Assembly: GCA_026705025.1 (NCBI GenBank) | Contig: JAPPBN010000004.1 | Location: 158,980-222,979 of the forward strand | From: Bin125 sp026705025 | GTDB taxonomy: Bacteria > Chloroflexota > Dehalococcoidia > Bin125 | Direction of reading: 5' to 3' | DNA length: 64,000 bases | Part shown: positions 53,602 through 62,535 of the stretch, piece after piece | Layout: each line of letters opens with the position of its first letter | How positions within the stretch are numbered: the stretch's first letter is position 1 | Notes under the pieces: generated by a model | Databases searched by the model: none | What the model was told of the DNA's origin: nothing | What the model saw: the letters and a program-made list of their open reading frames with translations, nothing else | Program-made: the position numbers and the translations under genes

Positions 53602-54707
53602 CAGAGATCGCCCAGGTCCACCACCCGACCCGTCTGCGCCGACTCATAAATCCCGAACACGATCTTCATCGTCTCCAGGTTGTCCCGACCCCCACTGATC
53701 GGCTCCGCCCCATCCTCACAGCACGCGGCGAAATGAGCGATCTCGTTGATGTACGGATTCATCGTCGGCAGCGACACCTCGCTCGTGTCGACCGGCCGGA
53801 AGCTCGTCGTCGGATCGAAACTCTCGTCTCCTTCCTGCTGAGCGCTGGTCATCACGGCCGGTATCCGATGCCACATCAGCGGCGTGTTCTCCTCCGGCGG
53901 AGGCGTCCAGGCCGCTCCCTGATCGCCCAGGATCACCGTCTGGAACAGCCACGGCGCCCGACTCGTCAGGCTCGCCGTCAACGTGCCGATCGCCCCGTTG
54001 GCGAACTCCAGCGTCGCCACCGCGCGGTCCTCGGCCTCGTTGGTGAAGCTCGGATGCCCGCGCCAGGCCCGCGCCTCGACCCGCACCACCTCGCCGACGA
54101 AGAATCGCATCAAATCCAGATGATGCACCGAGAGCAGCGTCACCACCCCGCCGCCGCCGCGCTTGCCGTCGAATCCCCACCAGCCCGAAGGCAGCGCGAT
54201 CGGCTGGTTCGGATCCTCCAGCGCCGCCGTCAGGAACGTGTCTGTCCGCGCCGACCAGATCCGCCCCAGCTCGCCCGCCTGAATCCGGCGCCGCAGCGCC
54301 ACATAGCTCGGCACATGACGCAGATGCTGCGCCACCATGAACGTCACCCCCGCCTCCTCCGTCGCCTCCACGATCGCCCGGCACTCGTCCACCGAGATCG
54401 CCATCGGCTTCTCCAGCAGCACATGCTTGCCCGCCCGCGCCGCCGCAATCGCCAGCTCCGCGTGCGTGTCGTGGATTGTGCAGATGTCGACCGCGTCAAT
54501 ATCCGCCAGCTCGCACATCTCCCGCGCGTCCGTGAAGATCGCCGACGCGTCAATCTCCGCCTCCGAGGCGAACTCCTGCGCCGCCTCCTCGCGGATATCG
54601 CAGACCGCCGCCAGCCGCACCCGCTCCGGGTCCAACTGGTACCCGGGCAAATGCTGCCGCGAAATCCCGCCCGCCCCAATCAATCCAACCCGCAGAGGCT
54701 CCGCCAT
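53601..54707 (-). CDS. Gfo/Idh/MocA-family oxidoreductase
   Basis: A 368-residue NAD(P)-dependent dehydrogenase. It has an N-terminal Rossmann domain, VGLIGAGGISRQHLPGYQ, then the conserved GKHVLLEKPMA containing the catalytic Lys-Pro. In the C-terminal beta-sheet domain, GGGVVTLLSVHHLDLMRF holds the usual His and Asp. ATG at 54707 is supported by GGGGGAG upstream. The substrate is probably a sugar or cyclitol. It is transcribed with the DHFR-like gene. Confidence 0.9.
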   Translation of the reverse strand: MAEPLRVGLIGAGGISRQHLPGYQLDPERVRLAAVCDIREEAAQEFASEAEIDASAIFTDAREMCELADIDAVDICTIHDTHAELAIAAARAGKHVLLEKPMAISVDECRAIVEATEEAGVTFMVAQHLRHVPSYVALRRRIQAGELGRIWSARTDTFLTAALEDPNQPIALPSGWWGFDGKRGGGGVVTLLSVHHLDLMRFFVGEVVRVEARAWRGHPSFTNEAEDRAVATLEFANGAIGTLTASLTSRAPWLFQTVILGDQGAAWTPPPEENTPLMWHRIPAVMTSAQQEGDESFDPTTSFRPVDTSEVSLPTMNPYINEIAHFAACCEDGAEPISGGRDNLETMKIVFGIYESAQTGRVVDLGDL

Positions 54708-54799
54708 GGCCGTCTCCCCCGAATCCATCCGGTCGTCAAGTGAGGCCAAGGCTACCGAGCCCCACTCCCGCCTGCCCAATCCCCGCCTAAACTGCCAGT

Positions 54800-54876
54800 G
54801 GGTCCTTAGCTCAGTTGGCCAGAGCAGCGGACTTTTAATCCGAAGGTCCTGGGTTCGAGTCCCAGAGGACCCACCA
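54800..54876 (+). tRNA. tRNA-Lys (anticodon UUU)
   Basis: A complete cloverleaf: acceptor GGGTCCT/AGGACCC, D arm GCTC/GAGC, anticodon loop CTTTTAA giving UUU, and T arm CTGGG TTCGAGT CCCAG. CCA is encoded at 54874-54876. The outermost anticodon-stem pair is a G-A mismatch. It marks the left edge of a restriction/HEPN segment. Confidence 0.97.
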
Positions 54877-55113
54877 AGCTAGCCGTCTCCCGACAACCGC
54901 TTGGCGAATCGACCTACCGGGAGCCGTACCACTGCCATCGCATTCAATCTGCTCCGATTGGACTCACTCGCGCCCACATTGCTCTTTGACTGCCCGCTTG
55001 CCGAAACGGCCCCCTCCGAGGACTGCAACCTTCCTCACCACCACCTACCAGAACAGCCGGCAAAGACCATGATAGCGTTGGGCGGCCATCCCAGCTGAAG
55101 AAAGGAAACTGCA

Positions 55114-56382
55114 GTGATTGAATCAGTAGATGAAGCCGAAACAAATCTCATCCGCGCCAAGCTCCAGGACTTCTTCACACGGAACCCAGAAGCAGATCTA
55201 CGCCGAGAGCCAAGAGGCACATCAGTCATCAACCCGTGGGGAGAAAGGGACCTTGAGATACCTGTTGCAAGCGACAATGCGGGCCTACTAGAAGCTCTAA
55301 ATGCGCTCCGGCTCGCCCCGCGCTTCACAGCCATCTGGCACGAAGACAAATCCGACCTCGAGATCATCTACACCGTCTTGAGCAAAGACGACCCTCTCCT
55401 GCGGCGGAAGTTTGAGTTTCGGTACTCCGGGGATCCATATGAGTGTAGCTTTGAGCTCTCCAGTCGCAGGCTAAGACTTCTCGCCTCCGAAGCCAGGGAC
55501 ACAAGCACCAAGGGGCCACCGAGCTTTAGAAATCTCCTGCCGTTCCATCACTTCGAACATACGCTACGAGCCGATCCGGATAGCACATTCACCCTGAACG
55601 GAACGCCAACTTCCTTCTGGATCAGAGGACTTGAGAGTTTCAACGAAGATTTCGTCGCCGAAATGGTGCGCAATCTGAACTTCCACATGTCTCACTTTGA
55701 TCGGAACACGCCTCGCGTCATTGTTCACGAGGAGAAGATGGATGTTGATTCGCCCGATCAGCATAGTCCACCGCAGGTCGAGTACTTTCCCGAGATACTG
55801 ACCGGACGGGAGATCGATCAACACCTTCTTATCCTGTGGGAGAGCGCTCACTCCGGCGATCCGTTTCTAAGATTTATTCAGTACTATCAGATTCTTGAGT
55901 ATGCCGGGTTTTACTACTTGCAAGCTGAGGTGCGGCGAGCGGTGGAGCGGGCGATCTCTGTACCGGATGCCGCATCGAGACCCGAGCGAGTGACACAGCG
56001 AGTGCTGGATGCAATGTCTGCACAAACACTTCAGGGCAATCAACAGATCAATGCCATGATAGCTGAATGCGTCGACCCCGCTGAAATGTGGGAGATGTTA
56101 GAAGCTTCGATTGATGCGTTTTCGCACGACTTGACATTCGACGGAGGTTTCACCCTTAAGGCTATTTTGCCCGAGTCTGTTACATATGAGGACTTCAAAA
56201 GAGTCTGGAACGGAGAGTTTCCGCGCGCGCTTCACAACTTGAGAAACGCCCTTGTCCATGCGCGGGAGTCCCGGCAAACAACGATGATTGCCCCGACACG
56301 AGCAAACCAAGTGAAGTTGAATCCCTGGCTCTTGCCGCTGACAGAGACCGCGGGCAGAGTGATGCTTTACAGCGGCAAATGA
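55114..56382 (+). CDS. HEPN-containing protein (ApeA-like), possible defence gene
   Basis: A 422-residue protein starting at GTG. Residues 240-400 form a helical region with YYQILEYAGFYYLQAEVRR and, near the end, RALHNLRNALVHARES. RNALVH is an RX4H HEPN ribonuclease-type motif, resembling ApeA-like HEPN proteins. The N-terminal 230 residues are of unknown fold. Codon use is less GC-rich than in neighbouring genes. It lies between tRNA-Lys and a restriction-modification pair, a context typical of defence genes. No partner protein is present. Confidence 0.65.
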   Translation: MIESVDEAETNLIRAKLQDFFTRNPEADLRREPRGTSVINPWGERDLEIPVASDNAGLLEALNALRLAPRFTAIWHEDKSDLEIIYTVLSKDDPLLRRKFEFRYSGDPYECSFELSSRRLRLLASEARDTSTKGPPSFRNLLPFHHFEHTLRADPDSTFTLNGTPTSFWIRGLESFNEDFVAEMVRNLNFHMSHFDRNTPRVIVHEEKMDVDSPDQHSPPQVEYFPEILTGREIDQHLLILWESAHSGDPFLRFIQYYQILEYAGFYYLQAEVRRAVERAISVPDAASRPERVTQRVLDAMSAQTLQGNQQINAMIAECVDPAEMWEMLEASIDAFSHDLTFDGGFTLKAILPESVTYEDFKRVWNGEFPRALHNLRNALVHARESRQTTMIAPTRANQVKLNPWLLPLTETAGRVMLYSGK

Positions 56383-56483
56383 AGTGTGAGTGCGACGGCA
56401 AGACATGATGAGATGGGAGCTGGTTTCAGCTGGAAACAGAACTTCAAAGCGACCGACGCAGGCAGTCAATCTTTGTGGAGCCC

Positions 56484-57191
56484 TTACCTGATACGGCGCT
56501 TGTTCATATGGAGGCGGCAAAGACTGTCGGGTGCCATGCGGAACTTCGTCCCATGATTGCGTAGCCCGGCACTGCCAGGAGAGCTCTCCCGGCAATCGAA
56601 ATCAATCGCGATCTCACCACGCTCAATCTCATAGATGAAATCGGTCAGGCTGAATGTGTCGAAAGCATCGGCTCGGACGAACCGCACCTCGCGGCCTCTG
56701 CGCTCCCCATTGACCAACAACAAGCGGCGCAGCTTCGCGCCAGCAGCCGCGAGGATCGAATCCTCAAGCCAATAGGGCACCGGGCCGTTCTTGCCACGTG
56801 GTCGAACAACCAATTGGCCGCTCTCGTAGTAAACGCGGAATCGGTCTGACCTTCCGCGCACCGTGTGGCGAAACGACAGGCGGCCCTGGGAGTCCTTCTT
56901 GCCGTACTTGCGCACCATGTAGCGCATGATGCGGCTGGGACCGTCCGCTTCTTTGTGGAACAGCGTCACGAGGGACGTGCGTGGAGAACACCACTTGAGC
57001 TCCCAACCGACCGAATCGGGCAAGTCGGCGCTGTTCGTGGTCAGGCCAAGCTGGTGTTCGAGGTAGATACCTGGGCCGCCAGTGCCCAGATATGGCGATT
57101 GGTCGGGCATCTCGTGGGCGCCTGACTGGATCAGAGCTTGGACACGTTCGAACAGTTCCGCCTGCGATTGAGGCGGTGCAACAGGTTCCAC
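56484..57191 (-). CDS. Type II restriction endonuclease, MvaI/BcnI-like
   Basis: A 235-residue endonuclease. GGPGIYLEHQLGL, then DLPDSVGWELKWCSPR, forms the E-D-ExK nuclease core of the MvaI/BcnI/MutH-like fold. Family members cut CCWGG- or CCSGG-type sites as monomers; the recognition site here is unknown. It starts at GTG, four bases after the methyltransferase stop, with GAAGG inside that gene as ribosome binding site. The late position ensures methylation precedes cleavage. Confidence 0.8.
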   Translation of the reverse strand: MEPVAPPQSQAELFERVQALIQSGAHEMPDQSPYLGTGGPGIYLEHQLGLTTNSADLPDSVGWELKWCSPRTSLVTLFHKEADGPSRIMRYMVRKYGKKDSQGRLSFRHTVRGRSDRFRVYYESGQLVVRPRGKNGPVPYWLEDSILAAAGAKLRRLLLVNGERRGREVRFVRADAFDTFSLTDFIYEIERGEIAIDFDCRESSPGSAGLRNHGTKFRMAPDSLCRLHMNKRRIR

Positions 57192-57194
57192 GGA

Positions 57195-57986
57195 TTAGCT
57201 GCCTTCTATCTGCCGCCTGGTCGCCGCGATGCGCTCGCGGGCCATTCTGCAGTAGTCCTCTGAGATGTCAATACCGATCCACTCTCGCTCCGCGGCCTCC
57301 GCCGCTATGGCGGTCGTACCGGAACCGATGAACGGATCCAGAATGGTCTTCGCATTCGTTGATTCGATACAGCGCTGCGCCAACTCGACGGGGAATGGCG
57401 CAGGATGCGAATTGTCCGATTCCTGCTTGATCGTCCAAACATCGCCGATCCCACCGCGCTTTTCGGCCAGCTTGAAGTTTGGCTTGGCGATCATGTAAAC
57501 GACCTCGTATGTGGGGAGGAAGTATCCAGGATTGTGGTTAAATCCGCCTTTCCGTTGCCAGATGATGATCTGTCGCACGGGGAAATCTGAGGTGATCTCG
57601 TCGGCCAGACGCTGCCATAGGCCTTGCTGAACACGCCATTTGTGGTTGTAAAAGATCGCCCCGTCCTCGCGCAGGACGCGCATCATCGCTTTGAGGCAGC
57701 GCTGTTGCCAAGCGATGTACAGGTCATGCGGCATGTTGTCGTCGTAGCCGTCGTAACCGTCCAGGAGAGCCGCGTTCGACCACTTGCCGCCGGCACCGTT
57801 CTTGAGGCCATTGCCGGTGCTGTTCTTGATGTTGTACGGCGGCGAGGTGACGACCAGATCGACTGACCCGACCGGCATTTGATTCATCAGCTCCACGCAG
57901 TCGCCGGCGTGGACAGCACCGATCCACTGCTCGACGGAGCACGTTGCACTGGGAGCGACTGCGGGCTTGGCCGGGTCCTTAATCAT
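57195..57986 (-). CDS. DNA methyltransferase (N4C/N6A class)
   Basis: A 263-residue adenine-N6 or cytosine-N4 methyltransferase. Catalytic motif IV is VVTSPPYNIKNS and SAM motif I is LDPFIGSGTTAIAA near the C-terminus, so the order is permuted (beta-class). IIWQRKGGFNHNP is the usual intermediate block. ATG at 57986 with AGGCGG upstream is chosen; a longer frame from 58163 lacks coding character. TSPPY proteins paired with MvaI/BcnI-type nucleases are often N4-cytosine enzymes. It forms a two-gene R-M system. Confidence 0.88.
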   Translation of the reverse strand: MIKDPAKPAVAPSATCSVEQWIGAVHAGDCVELMNQMPVGSVDLVVTSPPYNIKNSTGNGLKNGAGGKWSNAALLDGYDGYDDNMPHDLYIAWQQRCLKAMMRVLREDGAIFYNHKWRVQQGLWQRLADEITSDFPVRQIIIWQRKGGFNHNPGYFLPTYEVVYMIAKPNFKLAEKRGGIGDVWTIKQESDNSHPAPFPVELAQRCIESTNAKTILDPFIGSGTTAIAAEAAEREWIGIDISEDYCRMARERIAATRRQIEGS

Positions 57987-58390
57987 CAGCCGCCTAATCG
58001 TCCTTGAGTCCAGTCTAGTGCCCGGTTCGTGCTCGAGCTTGGAACCGTAGCTCGGTCCAACTGGCAACTCGGCCTGCAACCCAAATGGCGAGTTCTGCTG
58101 CACGTTCCGCTCACAGATCCTGCGTTCCTCGAATCGGCCCCACGCCAAATCCGAGCTCGGCACTCGTCCCTATCGCCTCATATGTTCTCATAGATTGCAC
58201 TAACTGACAAGCCTCGGCTCCGCCCGCCGCCTCTGCCAACCAGGCCACGCCTCGCGCCCATCCTAGAACTCATGTCCACATATAATGGGCCGACCGACTC
58301 CAGCACCAGCGAAGGGACATCCCAGATGACCGCATGTGAGTCCTTTGCAGAAGGTCTGGACCATGCAGTTTCGTCCATCGGCCCCAGCCG

Positions 58391-58690
58391 AAAACCGCCA
58401 AAACCATCACGAAATTGTGCAAAATTGAACCCCCAGATCCCACGATCTCCAGCAAAACACTGGACTTCCGCTTTTTCTGCCCGCCACAGAAGATTTCCCG
58501 CAGAACGATCCACTCACCGCTCCGACTCGCCAGTCACGCATCCGAACAGAACCGAACAAGCCCGAACACCGTTCCTCCCCAGAATCACCGAGAATCACAC
58601 GCTCTCACCCAGAACCACACCCACAAATCCCACACATAACGAGACAAATCTGGACAAATCTGGACTCCCCCGGACACAAAACGCGACAAT
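58391..58690. repeat. 10-bp periodic array with phased A-tracts, copy C
   Basis: The longest copy, within a 762-bp gene-free interval (57987-58748). A-runs start at 58391, 58400, 58412 and 58421. Units tccgaacaga, accgaacaag and cccgaacacc follow near 58541. Units agaatcaccg, ccacaaatcc, gagacaaatc, tggacaaatc, tggactcccc and cggacacaaa occupy 58601-58680. Almost all G-poor on the top strand. Confidence 0.75.
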
Positions 58691-58748
58691 TCCCAGCCCA
58701 CAGCGCCAGATCGGGCCGATCACCCCGAATTTCGCCCGGAACGCAACC

Positions 58749-59408
58749 GTGAAGAATTTCATCCTCTTCGACAACGATGGAGTGCTCGTCGAAACGGAGC
58801 ACTGGTACTACCTCGCCACAAAGCGAGCGCTGGCGTCTCTCGGCCTGGAACTCCCTCGAGACGAGTACCTGGCCAACATGGCCAACGGAGTCTCAGCCTG
58901 GCAAGCGGCTCGAGACTCAGAGATGCCGCAAGCCGAAATCACGCGCGGCCGAGCACAACGAGACCGCTACTACCGCGAATACCTGCTGACCGAAGACATC
59001 GAGATCGAAGGCGTCATCGAAACATTGGCTGAACTGTCGGAGACGTACCGGATGGCGATCGTCACGACCTCCAAGCAACCCGACTTCGACCTGATCCACG
59101 AACACCGGTCCATCCTCGACTACATGGAGTTCCACCTGACCGAGGAGGACTACGAGCGAGCCAAGCCGCACCCCGAGCCCTACCTGACAGGACTCCAACG
59201 CTTCGGCGCAACCGCCGCAGAGACGGTAGTCGTCGAAGACTCAGCCAGAGGCCTCAAGTCGGCAATCGCCGCAGGCATCGACTGCATCGTGGTCGCAAAC
59301 GAGTTCACAGCCGCCCACGATCTCTCCCAGGCCACCGCCAGCGTCGCCAGCTTCAGTGACCTGCCTTCGGCCATCAAGAGCCTGGCGGAATCATCCAGGC
59401 ATCGCTAA
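58749..59408 (+). CDS. HAD phosphatase (beta-phosphoglucomutase/PGP-like)
   Basis: A 219-residue HAD hydrolase. Motif I is FDNDGVLVETE, motif II IVTTSKQPDF, the motif III Lys is in RAKPHPEPYL, and motif IV VVEDSARGLKSAI. A helical cap lies between residues 18 and 80. GTG at 58749 directly follows array C; an extended upstream frame simply reads through the repeats and is rejected. Phosphoglycolate- or sugar-phosphate phosphatase is possible. Confidence 0.87.
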   Translation: MKNFILFDNDGVLVETEHWYYLATKRALASLGLELPRDEYLANMANGVSAWQAARDSEMPQAEITRGRAQRDRYYREYLLTEDIEIEGVIETLAELSETYRMAIVTTSKQPDFDLIHEHRSILDYMEFHLTEEDYERAKPHPEPYLTGLQRFGATAAETVVVEDSARGLKSAIAAGIDCIVVANEFTAAHDLSQATASVASFSDLPSAIKSLAESSRHR

Positions 59409-59650
59409 CCCCCCACGCCCGACCGCCTCTTCGCCGAGTCCCGTCTCGCCGAGGCGTCCAGGCGGTGAAGATGTCGCACAGGCGATAGTCTCCGCACATC
59501 TCCGGCGCTACCTTCTAGGCTTGACTGGACGGGAGGCCGACCAAGGTCTGATAGTGCGTGAAGACCGCCAGTTTCCCTCCAGGCGGTTCTGATGGCCCTG
59601 CGGACGGGCCCCCGAATGCTCCCACAGTCCGCCTAGATCGATCTCTCCAA

Positions 59651-60778
59651 ATGACCCGCACGGGCACAGAAAACATCCACGATGTCGTTGTCGTCGGCGC
59701 CGGAGCCGCAGGCGTGGGTGTGGCGGTAACGCTGGGACATGCCGGCATCCAGGACGTGGTCGTCCTCGAACGCAACACGGTCGCATCATCCTTCGACGCG
59801 TGGCCGGCCGAGACTCGCTTCATCACACCCTCCTACACCACCAACTCGATCGGCATGCTCGACCTCAACTCGATCGCGATGGGTACCTCTCCCGCGTACA
59901 GCCTGGAGGTCGAGCATCCCACCGGTCAGGAATACGCCAAGTATCTGCGCGCCGTCGCGCACTTCTTCGAGGTCCCTGTCCGCGAACACACCGACGTGCG
60001 CTCGGTCAAGCGGGCCCACCACGGCTTCCGCGTCGATACCTCAGAGGGGGTCGTGCGCGCCAAGCACCTCATCTGGGCCGCTGGCGAGTTCCAGTATCCG
60101 TTCCTCAGCGGGTTCGCCGGCAGCCACCTCTGCCGCCACACCTCGACCATTGCCAGCTATGACGATATCGAGGGCGACGACATCATCATCGTCGGCGGCT
60201 ACGAAAGCGGCATCGACGCGGCGTACCACTTGGCCTATGTCGACAAGCGAGTGCGCGTCTTCGACGTTGAAAGCCCGTGGGAGAGCGAGAGTTCCGATCC
60301 CAGCATCGCGCTGTCGCCCTTCACGGTCGAGCGGATGCGTGAGCGTCCGTTTGTTCAGCAAGTCGAGCTATACCCAAACACGCCCATTGGATCCGTCACT
60401 CGAGTCGGCGACAGATATGAGGTGATGACGGAGGACGGGCAACGCTTCCAAACGTCCGAGCCGCCGCTCCTGGCAGCCGGATTCGAGGGCAGCACCAAGC
60501 TCGTCGCGGATCTGTTCGAGCAACGCGAGGACGGCTCTCTGCTGCTCAGCGAAGACGACGAATCGACGATCGTGCCCGGCATCTTCCTCTGCGGACCCGA
60601 AGTGCGGCACAACAATCACGTCTTCTGCTTCATCTTCAAATATCGACAACGCTTTGCCGTCGTCGCCAAGGCGATTGCGACGTCCCTGGGCCTGCCCGCG
60701 GAAGAGCTCGAAGAGTATCGCAAGTGGGGCATGTACCTCGACGACCTCTCCTGCTGCGGCCAAGAGTGCGCATGCTAA
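59651..60778 (+). CDS. FAD/NAD(P)-dependent oxidoreductase with Cys-rich tail
   Basis: A 375-residue two-dinucleotide-binding flavoprotein. The FAD motif VVVVGAGAAGVGVA is at residue 11, the NAD(P) motif IIIVGGYESGIDAA at about 180, and IVPGIFLCGPEV near 320. It resembles YpdA/monooxygenase-type flavoproteins. The last ten residues (SCCGQECAC) contain five Cys in a CC-x3-C-x-C arrangement, unlike standard family members and able to bind metal or shuttle thiols. A short membrane protein overlaps its stop codon. Confidence 0.85.
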   Translation: MTRTGTENIHDVVVVGAGAAGVGVAVTLGHAGIQDVVVLERNTVASSFDAWPAETRFITPSYTTNSIGMLDLNSIAMGTSPAYSLEVEHPTGQEYAKYLRAVAHFFEVPVREHTDVRSVKRAHHGFRVDTSEGVVRAKHLIWAAGEFQYPFLSGFAGSHLCRHTSTIASYDDIEGDDIIIVGGYESGIDAAYHLAYVDKRVRVFDVESPWESESSDPSIALSPFTVERMRERPFVQQVELYPNTPIGSVTRVGDRYEVMTEDGQRFQTSEPPLLAAGFEGSTKLVADLFEQREDGSLLLSEDDESTIVPGIFLCGPEVRHNNHVFCFIFKYRQRFAVVAKAIATSLGLPAEELEEYRKWGMYLDDLSCCGQECAC

Positions 60779-61071
60779 AGACGAACGACAAGGGCGCCGT
60801 CGCCCCTGCTGCTCCGACTGCTGCTCCGTCAGTTGCCCCATCTGCAGCCCCGTCTGCTGCCCCGTCTGCAGCCGCGGCTGCTGCATGGCGAGGTCGGCTG
60901 GCCAGAGCCCGTAGCCTCACATGGCTCGGGCAAACGGCCGCCAGCCTGTGCTGGATCAGCAGCATGCTGATTACGGGCGTCGATTCGACCGGGGACTGGT
61001 TGCAGCTCTGCGCGGCCTCCGCCTGGCTCCTGGCCAACATCGCCACGCTCGTCACCGCCGAAGCGGACTGA
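60772..61071 (+). CDS. Small two-helix membrane protein
   Basis: A 99-residue protein whose ATG overlaps the flavoprotein stop by seven bases, so translation is coupled. Residues 10-40 are an Ala/Pro/Ser repeat (APSAAPSAAPSAA). Two membrane helices follow (LGQTAASLCWISSMLITG and LCAASAWLLANIATLVT). It may anchor or recruit the flavoprotein. I know no family for it. Confidence 0.6.
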   Translation: MLKTNDKGAVAPAAPTAAPSVAPSAAPSAAPSAAAAAAWRGRLARARSLTWLGQTAASLCWISSMLITGVDSTGDWLQLCAASAWLLANIATLVTAEAD

Positions 61072-61096
61072 GCCTGCCAGCAATTCCCCTTCGGGT

Positions 61097-61131
61097 CCCC
61101 TCTCCCTGAGGGAGAGGGTTAGGGTGAGGGC
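61097..61131. repeat. 35-bp dispersed repeat, copy 2
   Basis: Matches 27719-27753 at 33 of 35 positions, and the two changes keep the hairpin pairing. It lies between convergent genes and may act as a bidirectional terminator-like hairpin. Confidence 0.85.
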
Positions 61132-61147
61132 CCCGCTGCCAACTGAG

Positions 61148-62130
61148 TCATTCGAAGATCAACCCTGGACAGAGCAGCGCCTCCAGCCCCTCCATCGTCT
61201 GGATTGGCCTTGGCTGCCCCCGCTCTCTCCAGTAGCTGATCAACTCATCGCCGCCGAAGTCGTGCAGCAGCGACCATGCGACGGCCCGCTCCGCGAACTG
61301 GCTGTCATGGGCCAGGGCAGGGTCGTAGGCGTCGAGGAACGCCCGGGCGAGAACAGGATCCCGCCCGCAGAATCCCGTCCAGACCGGCATCCACTCGTAC
61401 TCCCGCACACCGATCTTGGCGTCGCCGAAGTCGATCAGCGTCTCAATCCGCCAGCCCTCTTCGGACAACGCGCACAGGACATGGTCCGCGCCGAGGTCTC
61501 CATGGACCACAACCCGTGACTCCACGAGGTCCGCCGCCATCGCTTCATCGAGCAGTGCTTCGAGCGAACCCACGACTCCAGGCTCCAGAACTCCCGCATG
61601 TACGAGTTCACCCGCCGCCGCCCGCCGCCGTCGCGACACGACTTCCGACCAGGCCCCCTCGCTTGCGGCATTGGCAAACCGGCTCACGTCGAGCTCGTGC
61701 AAGCTGCGCGCCAAGCCGCCGAGCTGGGTCGCGATCAACCGGCCCTCGCCGTCGCTGAGCTCGCTCCGCAGCTCCGAGAATGGCCGGCCGCCGCAGTAAC
61801 GAGTGATCAGGTAGCTCCATTCCACCCCGTCGCCATCGGCAATCTGACCGTGGCCGTTGACCTCGGGCACGGGAATCTCGTCCTGTGAACCAAGCCCCTC
61901 CAGTAGCGAGCGTTCGAAATCGAACTCATCCCAGAACGGGCTGTAGATCTTCAGCGCCCACGCTTGGTCGAGCAGGAACACGGCGTTCGTGTTCGCGCTG
62001 GCCGACCGCATCTCCAGATAGCCGATCCCCCCCGCATGCAAATGGCTTCGACGAGCCCCCGCCAGACTGAGACGTCGTTGTAGACCCGCGTCCAGTCGTC
62101 CCAGCTGTCAATCCGGATCGAAGGCAGCAT
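61148..62130 (-). CDS. Aminoglycoside phosphotransferase-like kinase, frameshifted
   Basis: The kinase-fold body (61148-62041) has VVVHGDLGADHVL (catalytic loop), TLIDFGDAKIG (metal-binding DFG) and VFLLDQAWALKIY (ATP Lys). Its N-terminal 33 residues (MLPSIRIDSWDDWTRVYNDV, then VWRGLVEAICMRGG) lie in another frame upstream. The frames meet at a run of seven G (7 C at 62027-62033 on the plus strand). An eighth G would restore one 300+-residue protein. It is either a real frameshift, a phase-variable tract or an assembly error. Substrate unknown; APH-fold proteins phosphorylate many small molecules. Confidence 0.75.
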
Positions 62131-62340
62131 CACGGCGGCACCCGCACACTCCAGGCTCCCTATGACGGTATCGCCGGCAGCCCGACCGTCACCCTCGACA
62201 CCCAGAACGAGCTCTACGCTTCAACAGCACATCCGTGCGTATACAATCAACGACGCTCAACCGCCAACGCACAACCTGGGCCGCCCCAATGAACCACGAC
62301 GAACCATCAACACAAGCCCGAACCACGCCGCACATCCTCG

Positions 62341-62470
62341 TCCAGGCCCGCCCACAGCCGTACAGGTCCGCACAAATCCGTCCAAAATCGAACAAATCCG
62401 AACAAGCCGGACGCCGGATCCTTCCAAAACCGGCCAAAAGCCGGTCAAAATTGACCCAAACTGGCACAAT
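62341..62470. repeat. 10-bp periodic array with phased A-tracts, copy D
   Basis: Units cacaaatccg, tccaaaatcg, aacaaatccg and aacaagccgg (62371-62410) are followed by AAAA runs at 62426, 62436 and 62447 and AAA at 62458. The copy lies in a 402-bp gene-free interval between two leftward genes; nothing else is seen in the interval. Confidence 0.75.
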
Positions 62471-62535
62471 TCCCTGTCAATCGGCCTCCGAACAGCCAGA
62501 TCCCGGTGCGGAGGGTCCTGGAATGCCCCAGGCCC

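Noticed and set aside
57987..58163. N-terminal extension of the DNA methyltransferase
   Set aside because: No homology-like features; the ATG at 57986 has a good ribosome binding site and directly precedes the domain.
58391..58690. CRISPR array
   Set aside because: The period is 10 bp with no spacers and no cas genes in the window.
58272..58748. Upstream extension of the HAD phosphatase frame
   Set aside because: The extension only translates the periodic repeat; motif I begins right after the GTG at 58749.
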